A stretch of DNA of 64,000 nt from Nitrospira sp. (lineage in GTDB: Bacteria > Nitrospirota > Nitrospiria > Nitrospirales > Nitrospiraceae). Location of the stretch: assembly GCA_030123605.1 (NCBI GenBank), contig CP126123.1, positions 248,001 to 312,000 on the forward strand, written 5' to 3'. The notes below the pieces were generated by a model, which did no database searches, had not been told where the DNA came from, and saw only the letters and a program-made list of their open reading frames with translations. Below, one piece after another: positions 9,828-18,110 of this stretch. Within the stretch, counting starts at the first letter, position 1. Each line of letters starts with the position of its first letter. A program made the position numbers and the translations under genes.

Positions 9828-10715
9828 ATGGCAACGAATCAGCATCAGGCCGCCTGCTTGGACTATTGCTCGCCGATCCGCAACCGATATTTCTACGGAA
9901 AATTGCTGGATGTATTTCATTTTGAACTCGAGCAGGACTATTTCAATTCCAAGCGATGGCTGCTGAATCGTCTGGTATCGGGCTATGGTGTCGTCTGTGG
10001 GTTGAACGTGGTTCTCGGCGCGGACAAGAAACACGTCTCCATCACTCCCGGTGTGGCGCTTGATCGGTGCGGCCACGAAATCATCGTCTGTCAGCCCCCT
10101 TGTCCGATCCCGTTGCCGCTTCCGCCGTCTCCTCCACCGGCCGCGGGAGGGTCGCCGGCGTCAGGCGGCACGGCGGGCGAGGTTGTCGGGACCGGTTCGT
10201 CCGCAGAACCGTCGCCGACGTCCGGAGGCAACGGCGGAGGAACCGGGTCCACGAATAGCGGAACGGGGGCGGAGAACTGCGACTGCGGCCAGTACGTCCA
10301 TGTTGTTCTCTGCTATCACGAATGTCTCACAGATCCGTCGCCGAGCATGGCCGGTGACTGTGATACGGCAGCAATGTGTTCGCCCGGCGCGATTCGCGAG
10401 CGCTACAGTGTCCAACTGATCGACGGCAAACTCCCGCCGGCCAGAACCACTTCCGCCGTCGCCGACCTGTTCACCTCCGGGAGTGTGAACTATCAGGCGC
10501 TGGCCAATTACGTGACCGGCCTCTCTCCGACCGATCCCTGTCCGGACTGCTGTATTCCTCTGGCAAACATTCTCGTCCCGGAAGCGGGGCAGACCTACGA
10601 CCAGACCAATATCGACGTCACGATCCGCCCGGTCGTGTACGGCCTCGACCTGCTGTATGAAATGTTGTTGGCGATGAAGCAGGGTCCGACCTCTGCGTCG
10701 GCCAGAAAACCGTGA
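9828..10715 (+). CDS. eCIS-associated protein of unknown function, HNR/LH motif family, copy 3, with Gly/Pro/Ser linker (295 aa)
   Basis: The ATG at 9828 is preceded by a strong GGAGAGGAGG at 9811-9820. Residues 20-60 give RNRYFYGKLLDV and WLLNRLVSGYGVVCGL (44-59), then V.ITPGVALDRCGHEIIV, matching the copies at 5534, 6603 and especially 10735. A low-complexity insert of about 55 residues (Pro-rich, then Gly/Ser/Thr-rich; DNA 10105-10275) separates this core from a Cys-rich part (NCDCGQYVHV, CYHECL, DPCPDCCIPL). Cysteine density suggests disulfides or metal binding, which fits a surface-exposed particle component, but that is inference. No enzyme motif is seen. Confidence 0.8.
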   Translation: MATNQHQAACLDYCSPIRNRYFYGKLLDVFHFELEQDYFNSKRWLLNRLVSGYGVVCGLNVVLGADKKHVSITPGVALDRCGHEIIVCQPPCPIPLPLPPSPPPAAGGSPASGGTAGEVVGTGSSAEPSPTSGGNGGGTGSTNSGTGAENCDCGQYVHVVLCYHECLTDPSPSMAGDCDTAAMCSPGAIRERYSVQLIDGKLPPARTTSAVADLFTSGSVNYQALANYVTGLSPTDPCPDCCIPLANILVPEAGQTYDQTNIDVTIRPVVYGLDLLYEMLLAMKQGPTSASARKP

Positions 10716-10734
10716 GCCAGCGAAGGAGCATGAC

Positions 10735-11934
10735 ATGAAAACGAATTCATCCTGCTGCGGCGATCAGTCCACGTCATCGTCCTGCCCGCCGTCCATCGCG
10801 GAACTTCCCCGCTACTATCCTCGGCAGCTCATCACCTCCGCGGACCTGACCCTCGAACAAGACTATTTTCGCGACCGGCTCCGCCGCCACAACCGTCTTC
10901 TGCATGGATGGGGCGTGGTTTGCGGCGCGCTGGTCTGCCCGGTTCAGGCCGTGAACGGTGACGGCACCCTGTCCTATTTACCTTGGCTCGTGCAGGTCAA
11001 GCCGGGATACCTGCTCGGCCCCTACGGCGACGAGATCATCCTCGATTGCCCGCGCACCATCGACATTCGTACGCAGGGCATCTCCGGGGTGACCGGTGAG
11101 CCCTGCATCGATGCTCCGGACCCCTGGTGCACGCCGTTGTTCACCCCTCCGACCAGCACCAATCCCACGGTGTATTACATCGCAGTGAAATATGTGCAGT
11201 CCAAGACGCGGCCTGTACGAGTTCAACCGGTGGGGTGCGGCTGCGACGATGCCTCCTGTGAATATTCTCGCTGGCACGACGGCTATCAGATCGGCGTGTT
11301 GACGAAGTGCCCGCCCTGCAATCAGCCTGATCCGAATCAGTCGGCCCCGACCCTCAGCCAACTCACGAGCGGCGATACGCCGGTCTGTCCAGACTGTTCC
11401 TGCGGCCCCTGGGTCGGATTGGCGGCCGTGACGGTCAACGCCGACGGCACGATCGCGCAGATCGACAATTGTTCCTGTCGCCGCCTGGTCCTGTCGTTCT
11501 CTTCCTTCTGGTGGCAATGTTCGGCCACGCTGAGCAATCTAGCCCTGTCCGATCCGAATGGAAAAATCCCCGCCGGCCAGCCCATTCCGGTGAACGCCGG
11601 GGCTACGACTGCCGTCACCGTGACAGGCAAAAATCTGGATGTGAAGGCGACCTTTACGTTTGGAGACGGCATTGCGGCCACGAAGCTGACAGACTCGGCT
11701 CAGTGGAGTCCCGGCAATCCGGTCGTATTGAACGTGCAGGCGACCGCGACAGCCGGCGCAGGCAACCGGACGCTGGTCGTCGTGAACCCGGACTGCAGCA
11801 CGGCGCTGGTCGCCAATGCGATCACGGTGGTGGGTCCTGTATTGTCTCCGCAGAAGGCGTCGCAGTCTGTACAGAAAGGTGGCCGCGCGATTGCGACCAA
11901 GCCCAAGAAAACAGGAACGCCGCTCGAAGGATAA
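10735..11934 (+). CDS. eCIS-associated protein of unknown function, HNR/LH motif family, copy 4, with Ig/TIG-like tail (399 aa)
   Basis: The ATG at 10735 sits behind GAAGGAG. The best example of the family motif: YYPRQLITSADLTLEQDYF, RRHNRLLHGWGVVCGAL (50-66), then V.VKPGYLLGPYGDEIIL. Cysteine pairs follow (GCGCDDASC, CPPC, CPDCSCGPW). Roughly the last 110 residues form a TIG/Ig-like beta domain (IPVNAGATTAVTVTGKNL, FTFGDGI, RTLVVVNPDCST). Such domains are common in adhesins and tail-spike proteins, so a receptor-binding or decoration role is possible (inference). It ends 3 bp before the first DUF4157 gene, so structural and effector genes share a transcript. Confidence 0.82.
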   Translation: MKTNSSCCGDQSTSSSCPPSIAELPRYYPRQLITSADLTLEQDYFRDRLRRHNRLLHGWGVVCGALVCPVQAVNGDGTLSYLPWLVQVKPGYLLGPYGDEIILDCPRTIDIRTQGISGVTGEPCIDAPDPWCTPLFTPPTSTNPTVYYIAVKYVQSKTRPVRVQPVGCGCDDASCEYSRWHDGYQIGVLTKCPPCNQPDPNQSAPTLSQLTSGDTPVCPDCSCGPWVGLAAVTVNADGTIAQIDNCSCRRLVLSFSSFWWQCSATLSNLALSDPNGKIPAGQPIPVNAGATTAVTVTGKNLDVKATFTFGDGIAATKLTDSAQWSPGNPVVLNVQATATAGAGNRTLVVVNPDCSTALVANAITVVGPVLSPQKASQSVQKGGRAIATKPKKTGTPLEG

Positions 11935-11937
11935 TCG

Positions 11938-14151
11938 ATGAGAAAAAAAGAGCCGGAGCGTGAGCCTGAATCTGCCGCCTCCAACGCCCATTCGACACCC
12001 AAGCGGTCAGAACAAGGGGGGCATCGTCATCCCGTTCTTACCCTCCAGCGCACCGTCGGCAATCAGGCGGTAGGCCGACTGTTCGGACTCCGGTCCATTC
12101 AAGCCAAGCTTCAGATCAGCCAGCCGGGCGACGTCTACGAACAGGAGGCGGATCGGGTGGCGGAACGTGTGGTCCGAGGAGAACGAGTCCTATCTGCTCC
12201 ACTCACCGCCCTTCCATCCATACAACGCGACGATGTGTCGATCAGCGAGGCGCAAGGGCTTTCTTCGGTCAACGAAGCTCTGCGTTCATCAGGTCAGCCG
12301 CTCGATGCTGCCACCCGTGCCTTCATGGAGCCGCGCTTCGGCCACGACTTTTCGCAGGTAAGAGTTCATTCAGGCGAGACCGCTGAACAATCGGCTCGGG
12401 AAGTAAACGCCAATGCCTACACCGTGGGGTGCAACATTGTGTTCGCCACCGGACAGTTTGCTCCGGGTACACAGGAAGGGCGATGGTTGATCGCCCACGA
12501 GCTGACGCACGTTGTACAGCAAAGTAGAAGCGGAACGCGTCGGAACATTGATCTCAACCGGGAATCTCAGCAAGGCCTCGGAGCAAAGGCTTCAACAAGT
12601 GATAACCACCAAATTCAAGCTGAAATCCGCGGCGCGACCTCTGTCAAGATTGCGCGCCAACCTATGGATCCCCGTCATGCGCGCGGGCATGCGGGAGAGC
12701 AGTCCATGGGGTTCGGGTATAGCCAGGACAAAGGTTGGATATTGATTGAAGGTCCGAGCGGCTCTGGCGGCCACGGTGTTACCACTCGTGGATTTGACGG
12801 TGTAGCCTATAACGCCAATGCCGATGAGCTTCACTTGATCGACAACAAATCGCTCAAGGCAGGGACCGCCCGCAGCGCCACAGCGATCACCAAGAACTTG
12901 CAGAAAAACTTGGATGCGCTTGTGAACAAGGTTGAGGGCATGAAGGATATGCCGGATCAACCGCGCATTCTTCAACTTCTGAAGCAGACGCGGGATGCAG
13001 TCGCGACAGGGAAGCAACTGCCGAAAAACACCAAGCTAGTTGTGACGGGGGAGGGTGGGCAGGTTAAGGATGTCAGTACGTCGCTACGAAAACTGGGAGT
13101 GGAGTTCCGCGAACCTGGAACTACCGATTTGCCGCCAGCCGGTGGAGCCACGACCAAGACAACAATTACTGACACGACCTCCAAACCCGCGACCGCAGGT
13201 CCCGCGCCTGCCTCGAGAGCTCAGGAGTCGGGCGCGGGGGCAAAGAAGGAGGTTCCATCTGGTAAGGCTGCTCCTGCCTCGCCTAAGGAATCGGAGGCTC
13301 CCGGCGGCGGGGGAATGGCGAAGGCGCGTCCGGCCACATCGCCGGTTGCGCCCGAGGTGTCGGAGTCAGCCCAGGAGGTGCCAGCAGGACGTCCCAAAGT
13401 GAACGTAGAAATCGAAGCCGGAAAGGTGCGGATCGACGTGGAGGGCGGCTGGAAATGGGCCGGTCGCGTGGGCACGGGAGCAACCGTCGCCCTTCAGGTT
13501 TACGGCGCGATTCAGACCATCGATGGCGCGATGGCACAAATCGAGAGGGCCACAACGGGTAGCGTACGGCCAGAGGTCGCCAAAGCGATGAACGCCGTCA
13601 ATGCCGATTTCCCCTCGGCCAACAGTATGTGGGCGGAAAAGTTTCATTCGTGGCACGAAGATGTGAATTATCCAGGAGCCAAGCAGTGGCTCATCAACAA
13701 CGGGTTTCAGGCGCTTATGCAAAAAGGAAAGATGCTGGAAGCGATGGGCGATCAACTGAACACCGTGTACTGGTATAACCAGCTCCTAGATGATCTCGAA
13801 TACGACTACGCGAGGTATGAAAGTGAGCTGAGCCCGATCTACCAGGACGTGCAGAAACGCACGCGTGTGCTCTACAACATATCGGATGAAGTCCTCAAAG
13901 TAATTCCGAAGTTTCCAAGCGATGTTGCTCAACTGCAGTTGTGGGGCGTGTATCAGACATTTTACGACGCCGCTCAGGATATGGCTCGGCTGGAATATCA
14001 GATCTCCGTACGTCTGTACGAATATAAGCAGTTCAAAACCAAGGCGCATGCGGGGCGAATAGAGTCGGCCACGTGGATAAACTATTGGTCGCTGTTCTAC
14101 CAAAAGGCCTCTGGCCACAAGGTTCTCACTACTCATGTTCCGACTGAGTAG
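11938..14151 (+). CDS. DUF4157 eCIS-associated protein with nuclease-like segment (737 aa)
   Basis: The N-terminus has the usual DUF4157 leader (LTLQRTVGNQ, ISQPGD.YEQEADRVAERV), then the DUF4157 core (FMEPRFGHDFSQVRVHSG, AYTVG..IVFATGQFAPGT) ending in the zincin motif HELTH at 187-191. Downstream, GFDGVAYN (D287) and LIDNKS (D302-N-K304) have the spacing of a PD-(D/E)xK nuclease active site, preceded by a GHAGEQSM helix. Residues 390-480 are a Pro/Ala/Lys-rich linker; the last 250 residues are helical with no recognised domain. Known: DUF4157 proteins are typical eCIS-linked toxins or processing proteases. I infer a cargo protein; the nuclease call is from pattern only. Confidence 0.8.
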   Translation: MRKKEPEREPESAASNAHSTPKRSEQGGHRHPVLTLQRTVGNQAVGRLFGLRSIQAKLQISQPGDVYEQEADRVAERVVRGERVLSAPLTALPSIQRDDVSISEAQGLSSVNEALRSSGQPLDAATRAFMEPRFGHDFSQVRVHSGETAEQSAREVNANAYTVGCNIVFATGQFAPGTQEGRWLIAHELTHVVQQSRSGTRRNIDLNRESQQGLGAKASTSDNHQIQAEIRGATSVKIARQPMDPRHARGHAGEQSMGFGYSQDKGWILIEGPSGSGGHGVTTRGFDGVAYNANADELHLIDNKSLKAGTARSATAITKNLQKNLDALVNKVEGMKDMPDQPRILQLLKQTRDAVATGKQLPKNTKLVVTGEGGQVKDVSTSLRKLGVEFREPGTTDLPPAGGATTKTTITDTTSKPATAGPAPASRAQESGAGAKKEVPSGKAAPASPKESEAPGGGGMAKARPATSPVAPEVSESAQEVPAGRPKVNVEIEAGKVRIDVEGGWKWAGRVGTGATVALQVYGAIQTIDGAMAQIERATTGSVRPEVAKAMNAVNADFPSANSMWAEKFHSWHEDVNYPGAKQWLINNGFQALMQKGKMLEAMGDQLNTVYWYNQLLDDLEYDYARYESELSPIYQDVQKRTRVLYNISDEVLKVIPKFPSDVAQLQLWGVYQTFYDAAQDMARLEYQISVRLYEYKQFKTKAHAGRIESATWINYWSLFYQKASGHKVLTTHVPTE
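12031..12232 (+). repeat. 202-bp N-terminal cassette, copy 1
   Basis: Near-identical to 14691-14892 over its full length, with long identical runs and only scattered substitutions, much closer than any other part of the two DUF4157 genes. It encodes the shared leader from HPVLTLQRTVGNQ to SIQRD. A third, diverged copy starts at 17701. This pattern is expected from recent duplication or gene conversion of the leader between effectors with different payloads. Confidence 0.85.
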
Positions 14152-14255
14152 TGAGCGAGATCCAGCCGAATCAGGATAGGAGAAAAGGGGATGAGTTCAC
14201 TGCTGTCCCAATAATCTGTTCCTCATGTCATATACGAATTTGGAAGGTATGAGAA

Positions 14256-14552
14256 ATGTGCCGGGGAGTCTTTTCAAACCACTCAACGGCAGCAGCCCTG
14301 GGTCCACGTACATTAACCATCACCAGCGCCGCCGGGTCCGAGGCTACCTCCGAGAAAGCCTCTACCATCATGGCTGCTCCTTCGCAGTCCGCTACGCCCG
14401 TTCTACCGTCCTCTGGCGGAAAGCCGGCAATGCCGCCGCCCCCACCATTTTCGGAAATGGGGACTCCGACCGGGATCAATGAGACCGGCGCACAGCCGGC
14501 GCTTGGGGCGTCCGCTCCAGAAAAGCCTTCGAGAAAACGCGGAAAGAGCTGA
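14256..14552 (+). CDS. Small Ala/Pro/Ser-rich hypothetical protein (98 aa)
   Basis: The ATG at 14256 has GGAAGG eight bases upstream. The product is low-complexity: Ala/Ser/Thr-rich, a run of prolines in the middle (PAMPPPPPF), and a basic end (EKPSRKRGKS). It lies in the 450-bp gap between the two DUF4157 genes, on the same strand. I recognise no domain. It could be a small effector-associated protein, or the remnant of a linker region from a former DUF4157-type gene. Support is the ribosome site and position only. Confidence 0.4.
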   Translation: MCRGVFSNHSTAAALGPRTLTITSAAGSEATSEKASTIMAAPSQSATPVLPSSGGKPAMPPPPPFSEMGTPTGINETGAQPALGASAPEKPSRKRGKS

Positions 14553-14600
14553 GGAATCTACGTTGGCGGAGAGGCATTAAGATTTTTCCAGGTGGTGCCC

Positions 14601-16997
14601 ATGCACAAGTCTCTCGTCAAAACCGCTGAGTCAGTCGTCCGCAATGTTCATCCGGTGCCCAAGCAGTTTGAACAGGCGGTCCCGATGCATCCCGTTCTCA
14701 CCCTTCAGCGCACCGTCGGTAACCAAGTCGTAGGTCGGCTGTTCGGATCCCGGTCCATTCAAGCCAAGCTTCAGATCAGCCAGCCGGGCGACCTCTATGA
14801 ACAGGAGGCGGATCGGGTGGCGGAACGTGTGGTCCGAGGGGAACGAGTCCTATCTGCTCCACTCACCGCCCTTCCATCCATACAGCGCGACGGGACGGAC
14901 GGTCCGCCTTCCGATCGACAGGAAGCGGCAACCCAGCCGCCTGAGAGCGGGCGGACACCGACAGATACCGGCAGCCCGCCGAGCGGCAAGGAACCGTCCA
15001 CGTCCGACAAGCTCAAGGAGGCGGCGAAAAAAACAGGCGAAGCTCTGCGCAAGACCAAGGCGGGAACGGACCTTGAAGAACAAGTCACCCAGCTCGGTAA
15101 AGACTTTGTCTCGACATTGGAAGGAAAGGTGATTGCGGGCACGGCGTTGGGTGGGGCACTGGCCGGGATCATCGCTGCCGATGTGGAGCTGCCGACACAG
15201 TTACCAGACATTCCTTTGGATTGGCTCGCACCAGGTTTGAAGGGAACGTTGACGTACGAGGGGCCGGTCCGTCATCCCACCAAGGTGTTCCTAACACTCA
15301 CCTTCACGCCCGGAGCGGGCCAACCAAAGAAGCAAACCCACAGGGACAGCGAGAAATACAGAGCAGAGACGGCCCGGATCGCCGCCGATCAAGAAAAGTT
15401 CAGGCGAGGCCTCACATACAGACCTGGTTCGCCTCAGGATAGAGAAGCCAAGGAGGAGGAAGCAGCAATTCAAAAATGGGCGTCTTCTAGGCTGGGAATT
15501 CGGCAGCAACCAGGCGATGACGCGCAGAAATCGATGCTGCGTCTCGACACGTTCGCGCAGGATGCATGGAAGGAGACCTGGGACAACTACTTCAAGGCTC
15601 GTCGACACATGGGACTGGGTGGCGAAGAATTTCGACTTCGCCCTCCGACATTGTCGCCGATCAGCCCGCCTGCTTCCAGGGAAGGCGAAGCGAAACCGGT
15701 CATGAGGAAGGAGGACAGGACTGGTCAACCGGCGATGTCTCTGTCGATAGTGGAAGATGTGCTACGTTCACCGGGCCTACCGCTGGACAGGTCCACCCTT
15801 TTATTCATGGAATCCAGGTTCGGGTGTGATTTTAGCCGGGTTCGGGTGCATACGGATGCGAAAGCGGCAGAATCGGCACGGAGGGTGGAGGCATCGGCGT
15901 ATACGGTCGGGAACGACGTCGTGTTCGGGGCCGAGAAATATGCGCCTGGAACCAGCGCGGGACGTCGGTTGCTCGGTCATGAATTGGCCCATGTGGTCCA
16001 GCAAACCACACCTGTTCGTTCTACGCAGATTCAGAAGGAACCGCTCAGCAGTCCGCAGGATGTCGCAGAGGGCGAGGCTGAGTCTGTTGCTCAGCACCTC
16101 TCACGAGGAGGCATCGCTCCTCACGTCACCTCAGTGCCCAGACGGATCCAGCGGGACACCGGTAAGGGGAGCGCTGCGTCCGAGACCCCGACGTTCATGG
16201 TGGTCGACCACGGCGCTTCGCCGGCTGCGGTCAAGGTCGCCCATGAGAGGATGGGGGAAATTCTCGGTGCCTTGCAGCCGGGCAACGTCGCTCAGATCAA
16301 GGGGTTGACCGTCGAATTACACCTGATTCCCCATGATAAGAGGTTGACGGACTTGCCTGAGTATGCATCGCTCAAAGGTACGAAAACGTTCGACGGGCGC
16401 TTATACGACGACCTTCGCGGCGCAGGGGGGATGAAGGTCGGATCCACCATCAGGTATGCCGTTGCGGAGGAAGAGTTGATCGCGATTCCGATCGCACAAG
16501 GCTCGACAGGCACAGTCACCGGTGCGGTTGCAGGGGGTCTTGCCGGTGCGGCGATTGGTGTCGGGATCGGCTCTCTGATCGGAGGACCGGTCGGAGGCTT
16601 GGTCGGAGGTCTTCTCGGCGGTCTGGCCGGTGTGATTGCCGGAGGCCTTCTGGGTGCTGCAATCGGGAGGCGGAAGGGGGCGCGCAAGGAGGGATATGGA
16701 ACGGGGTTTGTCGCGGGGCACGAGACCGGCCATATCGTAGAACAATTTGCCTTGACCAAAGAGCAGAAGACGCAGCTCGAAAAGGATTATGCCGAACGAA
16801 AGAAGGCCGGAGGGCCGTGGTTGAGCCCGGATTGGTACACGAGTTCCGGCTCCGGCGAATACTTTGCACAAAGTACTGCGGCGTATTTCGGACGACCCTA
16901 CACCGAAGCCGCAGAGGACAAGGCCATGTACACCCGTGCGTGGTTACGTAAGAACGATCCTGCGATGCATCGTTTGTTGGCGACTGTCTTCAAATAG
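14601..16997 (+). CDS. DUF4157 protein with glycine-zipper segment and second, lethal-factor-like zincin (798 aa)
   Basis: I prefer the ATG at 14601 (AGGTGG upstream) over a GTG at 14592. Order: shared leader cassette (30-97); a Lys/Ala-rich helix and short hydrophobic stretch (GTALGGALAGIIAADV, about 180-195); a charged region; DUF4157 core (FMESRFGCDFSRVRVHTD, AYTVGNDVVFGAEKYAPGT) with HELAH at 460-464; a second leader-like EGEAESVAQHL; a glycine zipper (repeated GG.(A/V/L)GG, about 637-692); then GHETGH (HExxH 707-711) with a downstream EYFAQS (E753) as likely third zinc ligand, an arrangement like anthrax lethal-factor-type metallopeptidases. I infer an injected protease whose zipper inserts in a membrane. 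Confidence 0.82.
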   Translation: MHKSLVKTAESVVRNVHPVPKQFEQAVPMHPVLTLQRTVGNQVVGRLFGSRSIQAKLQISQPGDLYEQEADRVAERVVRGERVLSAPLTALPSIQRDGTDGPPSDRQEAATQPPESGRTPTDTGSPPSGKEPSTSDKLKEAAKKTGEALRKTKAGTDLEEQVTQLGKDFVSTLEGKVIAGTALGGALAGIIAADVELPTQLPDIPLDWLAPGLKGTLTYEGPVRHPTKVFLTLTFTPGAGQPKKQTHRDSEKYRAETARIAADQEKFRRGLTYRPGSPQDREAKEEEAAIQKWASSRLGIRQQPGDDAQKSMLRLDTFAQDAWKETWDNYFKARRHMGLGGEEFRLRPPTLSPISPPASREGEAKPVMRKEDRTGQPAMSLSIVEDVLRSPGLPLDRSTLLFMESRFGCDFSRVRVHTDAKAAESARRVEASAYTVGNDVVFGAEKYAPGTSAGRRLLGHELAHVVQQTTPVRSTQIQKEPLSSPQDVAEGEAESVAQHLSRGGIAPHVTSVPRRIQRDTGKGSAASETPTFMVVDHGASPAAVKVAHERMGEILGALQPGNVAQIKGLTVELHLIPHDKRLTDLPEYASLKGTKTFDGRLYDDLRGAGGMKVGSTIRYAVAEEELIAIPIAQGSTGTVTGAVAGGLAGAAIGVGIGSLIGGPVGGLVGGLLGGLAGVIAGGLLGAAIGRRKGARKEGYGTGFVAGHETGHIVEQFALTKEQKTQLEKDYAERKKAGGPWLSPDWYTSSGSGEYFAQSTAAYFGRPYTEAAEDKAMYTRAWLRKNDPAMHRLLATVFK
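14691..14892 (+). repeat. 202-bp N-terminal cassette, copy 2
   Basis: Second copy of the leader cassette described at 12031-12232, exactly the same length, differing by scattered mostly synonymous changes. Here the leader is separated from the DUF4157 core by roughly 280 residues, whereas in copy 1 the core follows at once. So either the insert was added after duplication or the leader was pasted onto an older gene. Confidence 0.85.
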
Positions 16998-17017
16998 GGA
17001 GTAGAGCGGCGGGAGTC

Positions 17018-17287
17018 ATGGAGATCCCCTCAAAACGATATCTCGTGTTCAAGGGTGATCAGATGGTCCTGGAAGTGACAGACCGACCAGGTCCGATGAT
17101 CAGCAAAGTAGCTCCTCCGCCGTTGCCGGGAACGGGACCGAAAATGCACCCGTTCCTTTCCGCAACGGCGTATGTCCCCGAGCACGAACGGCTGTTGCTC
17201 CAGGTGCTTGCCGGCTCGCGGAGCGTGGCGGAGTATGTGGCCAAGCTCACAGCCTTCGGCTATCGCGTCATCGAGAAAGCGCCGTGA
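17018..17287 (+). CDS. Small hypothetical protein downstream of DUF4157 protease (89 aa)
   Basis: The ATG at 17018 lies behind GGGAG, 20 bp after the large effector gene, so it is almost certainly in the same transcript. The product is soluble, with a beta-type start (KRYLVFKGDQMVLEVTDRPG), a Pro-rich middle and a helical end (HERLLLQVLAGSRSVAEYVAKL). I do not recognise a family. Position immediately after an effector would suit a chaperone, loading factor or immunity protein, but nothing in the sequence proves it. Confidence 0.65.
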   Translation: MEIPSKRYLVFKGDQMVLEVTDRPGPMISKVAPPPLPGTGPKMHPFLSATAYVPEHERLLLQVLAGSRSVAEYVAKLTAFGYRVIEKAP

Positions 17288-17382
17288 TAGGTAAGCAAGG
17301 CAACGGAACTGCCGATGCAAAAGCTTTGAACCGGTAAAAAATCTTGAGCCCCTGACGCTTTCACGTCGGAGGAGACCAAGCT

Positions 17383-17700
17383 ATGACGACGTTGCAGCTC
17401 GGATCGAACGGTCCTGATGTCGTAACGCTTCAACAAACCCTCAAGGAGCGAGGCTTCGATCCCGGCAACATCGATGGGCAGTTCGGGCGTGGAACGGAAG
17501 CGGCGGTGCTTGCGTTCCAGAAAAGCGAACGACTTGTTTCAGACGGCGTCGCGCGGCCCGCGCACGCTTGTGACGTTGGGATTGGCGGAACCGGCGGCTG
17601 TCGTGAGCGCGATCCCCGGCGTGACCGTCACGGTGGTATCAGAAATGTTTCCCCACACACCGATCGGCAACAGTAAGACGAATCTGCCTCCTGCTCTACA
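17383..17700 (+). pseudogene. Frameshifted, truncated peptidoglycan-binding (PG_binding_1) protein
   Basis: The start at 17383 encodes a clear PG_binding_1 domain (LQLGSNGPDVVTLQQTLKERGF, IDGQFGRGTEAAVLAFQ). At about 17554 one extra C shifts the frame. Reading without it restores DGVAGPRTLVTLGL and continues through AIPGVTVTVVSEMFPHTPIGN and NLPPAL, a sequence style typical of a peptidoglycan hydrolase following the binding domain. That second part is cut at about 17700, where homology changes abruptly to a DUF4157 leader. So this is a dead lysozyme-like gene, broken by a 1-nt insertion and a deletion joint. GGAGGAGACC precedes the start. Confidence 0.75.
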
Positions 17701-18110
17701 TTCGGCAATCAGGAGGTAGGCCGTTTGCCCGGACCTCGACCCATTCAAGCCGAGCTTCAGATCAGTCAACCGAATGACCTCTACGAACAGGAGGCGGATC
17801 GTGCGACGGAGCAGGTCATGAAGATGCTTGTTTGCACCCTTTCGCCCCAGGCCTCTCAAGTCAGTCGAACCTGTGCGGCCCGTGAGGAGCAAGAGGGGAT
17901 GACGCTTCGGCTCAAGTTGTCGGGGATCTCCGACAATTCCACCGGCGAGGCGCCGAACATCGTGACTGACGCATTGCACTCACCTGGTAAACCGTTGGAT
18001 GCGGAGACGCGAACCTGATTCGAACCGCGCTTCGGATAAGACCTTAGCCGGGTGCACGTGCACACCGATGCGCACGCGGCGGAATCGGCGCGTCCCGTGG
18101 GTGCGCGGCC
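17701..18110 (+). pseudogene. Degenerate third DUF4157 gene remnant
   Basis: Frame 1 from 17701 reads FGNQEVGRL, PIQAELQISQPNDLYEQEADR, the leader of the two intact DUF4157 genes but more diverged. It then continues to ALHSPGKPLDAETRT, a TGA at 18016-18018, FEPRFG, a TAA near 18037, and DLSRVHVHTDAHAAESAR before homology is lost, short of the HExxH region. Two in-frame stops, a missing N-terminus and a missing zincin show it is not functional. It joins the broken peptidoglycan-binding gene at about 17700 without a gap. Confidence 0.8.

Noticed and set aside
10105-10275. Repetitive Gly/Pro/Ser coding stretch as a possible DNA repeat or CRISPR-like element
   Set aside because: It is a low-complexity linker in frame inside a gene, with no regular direct repeats or spacers.
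14228-14479. Minus-strand 83-codon frame between the two DUF4157 genes
   Set aside because: Antisense to the plus-strand small ORF, which has a good ribosome site; no motif seen in it.
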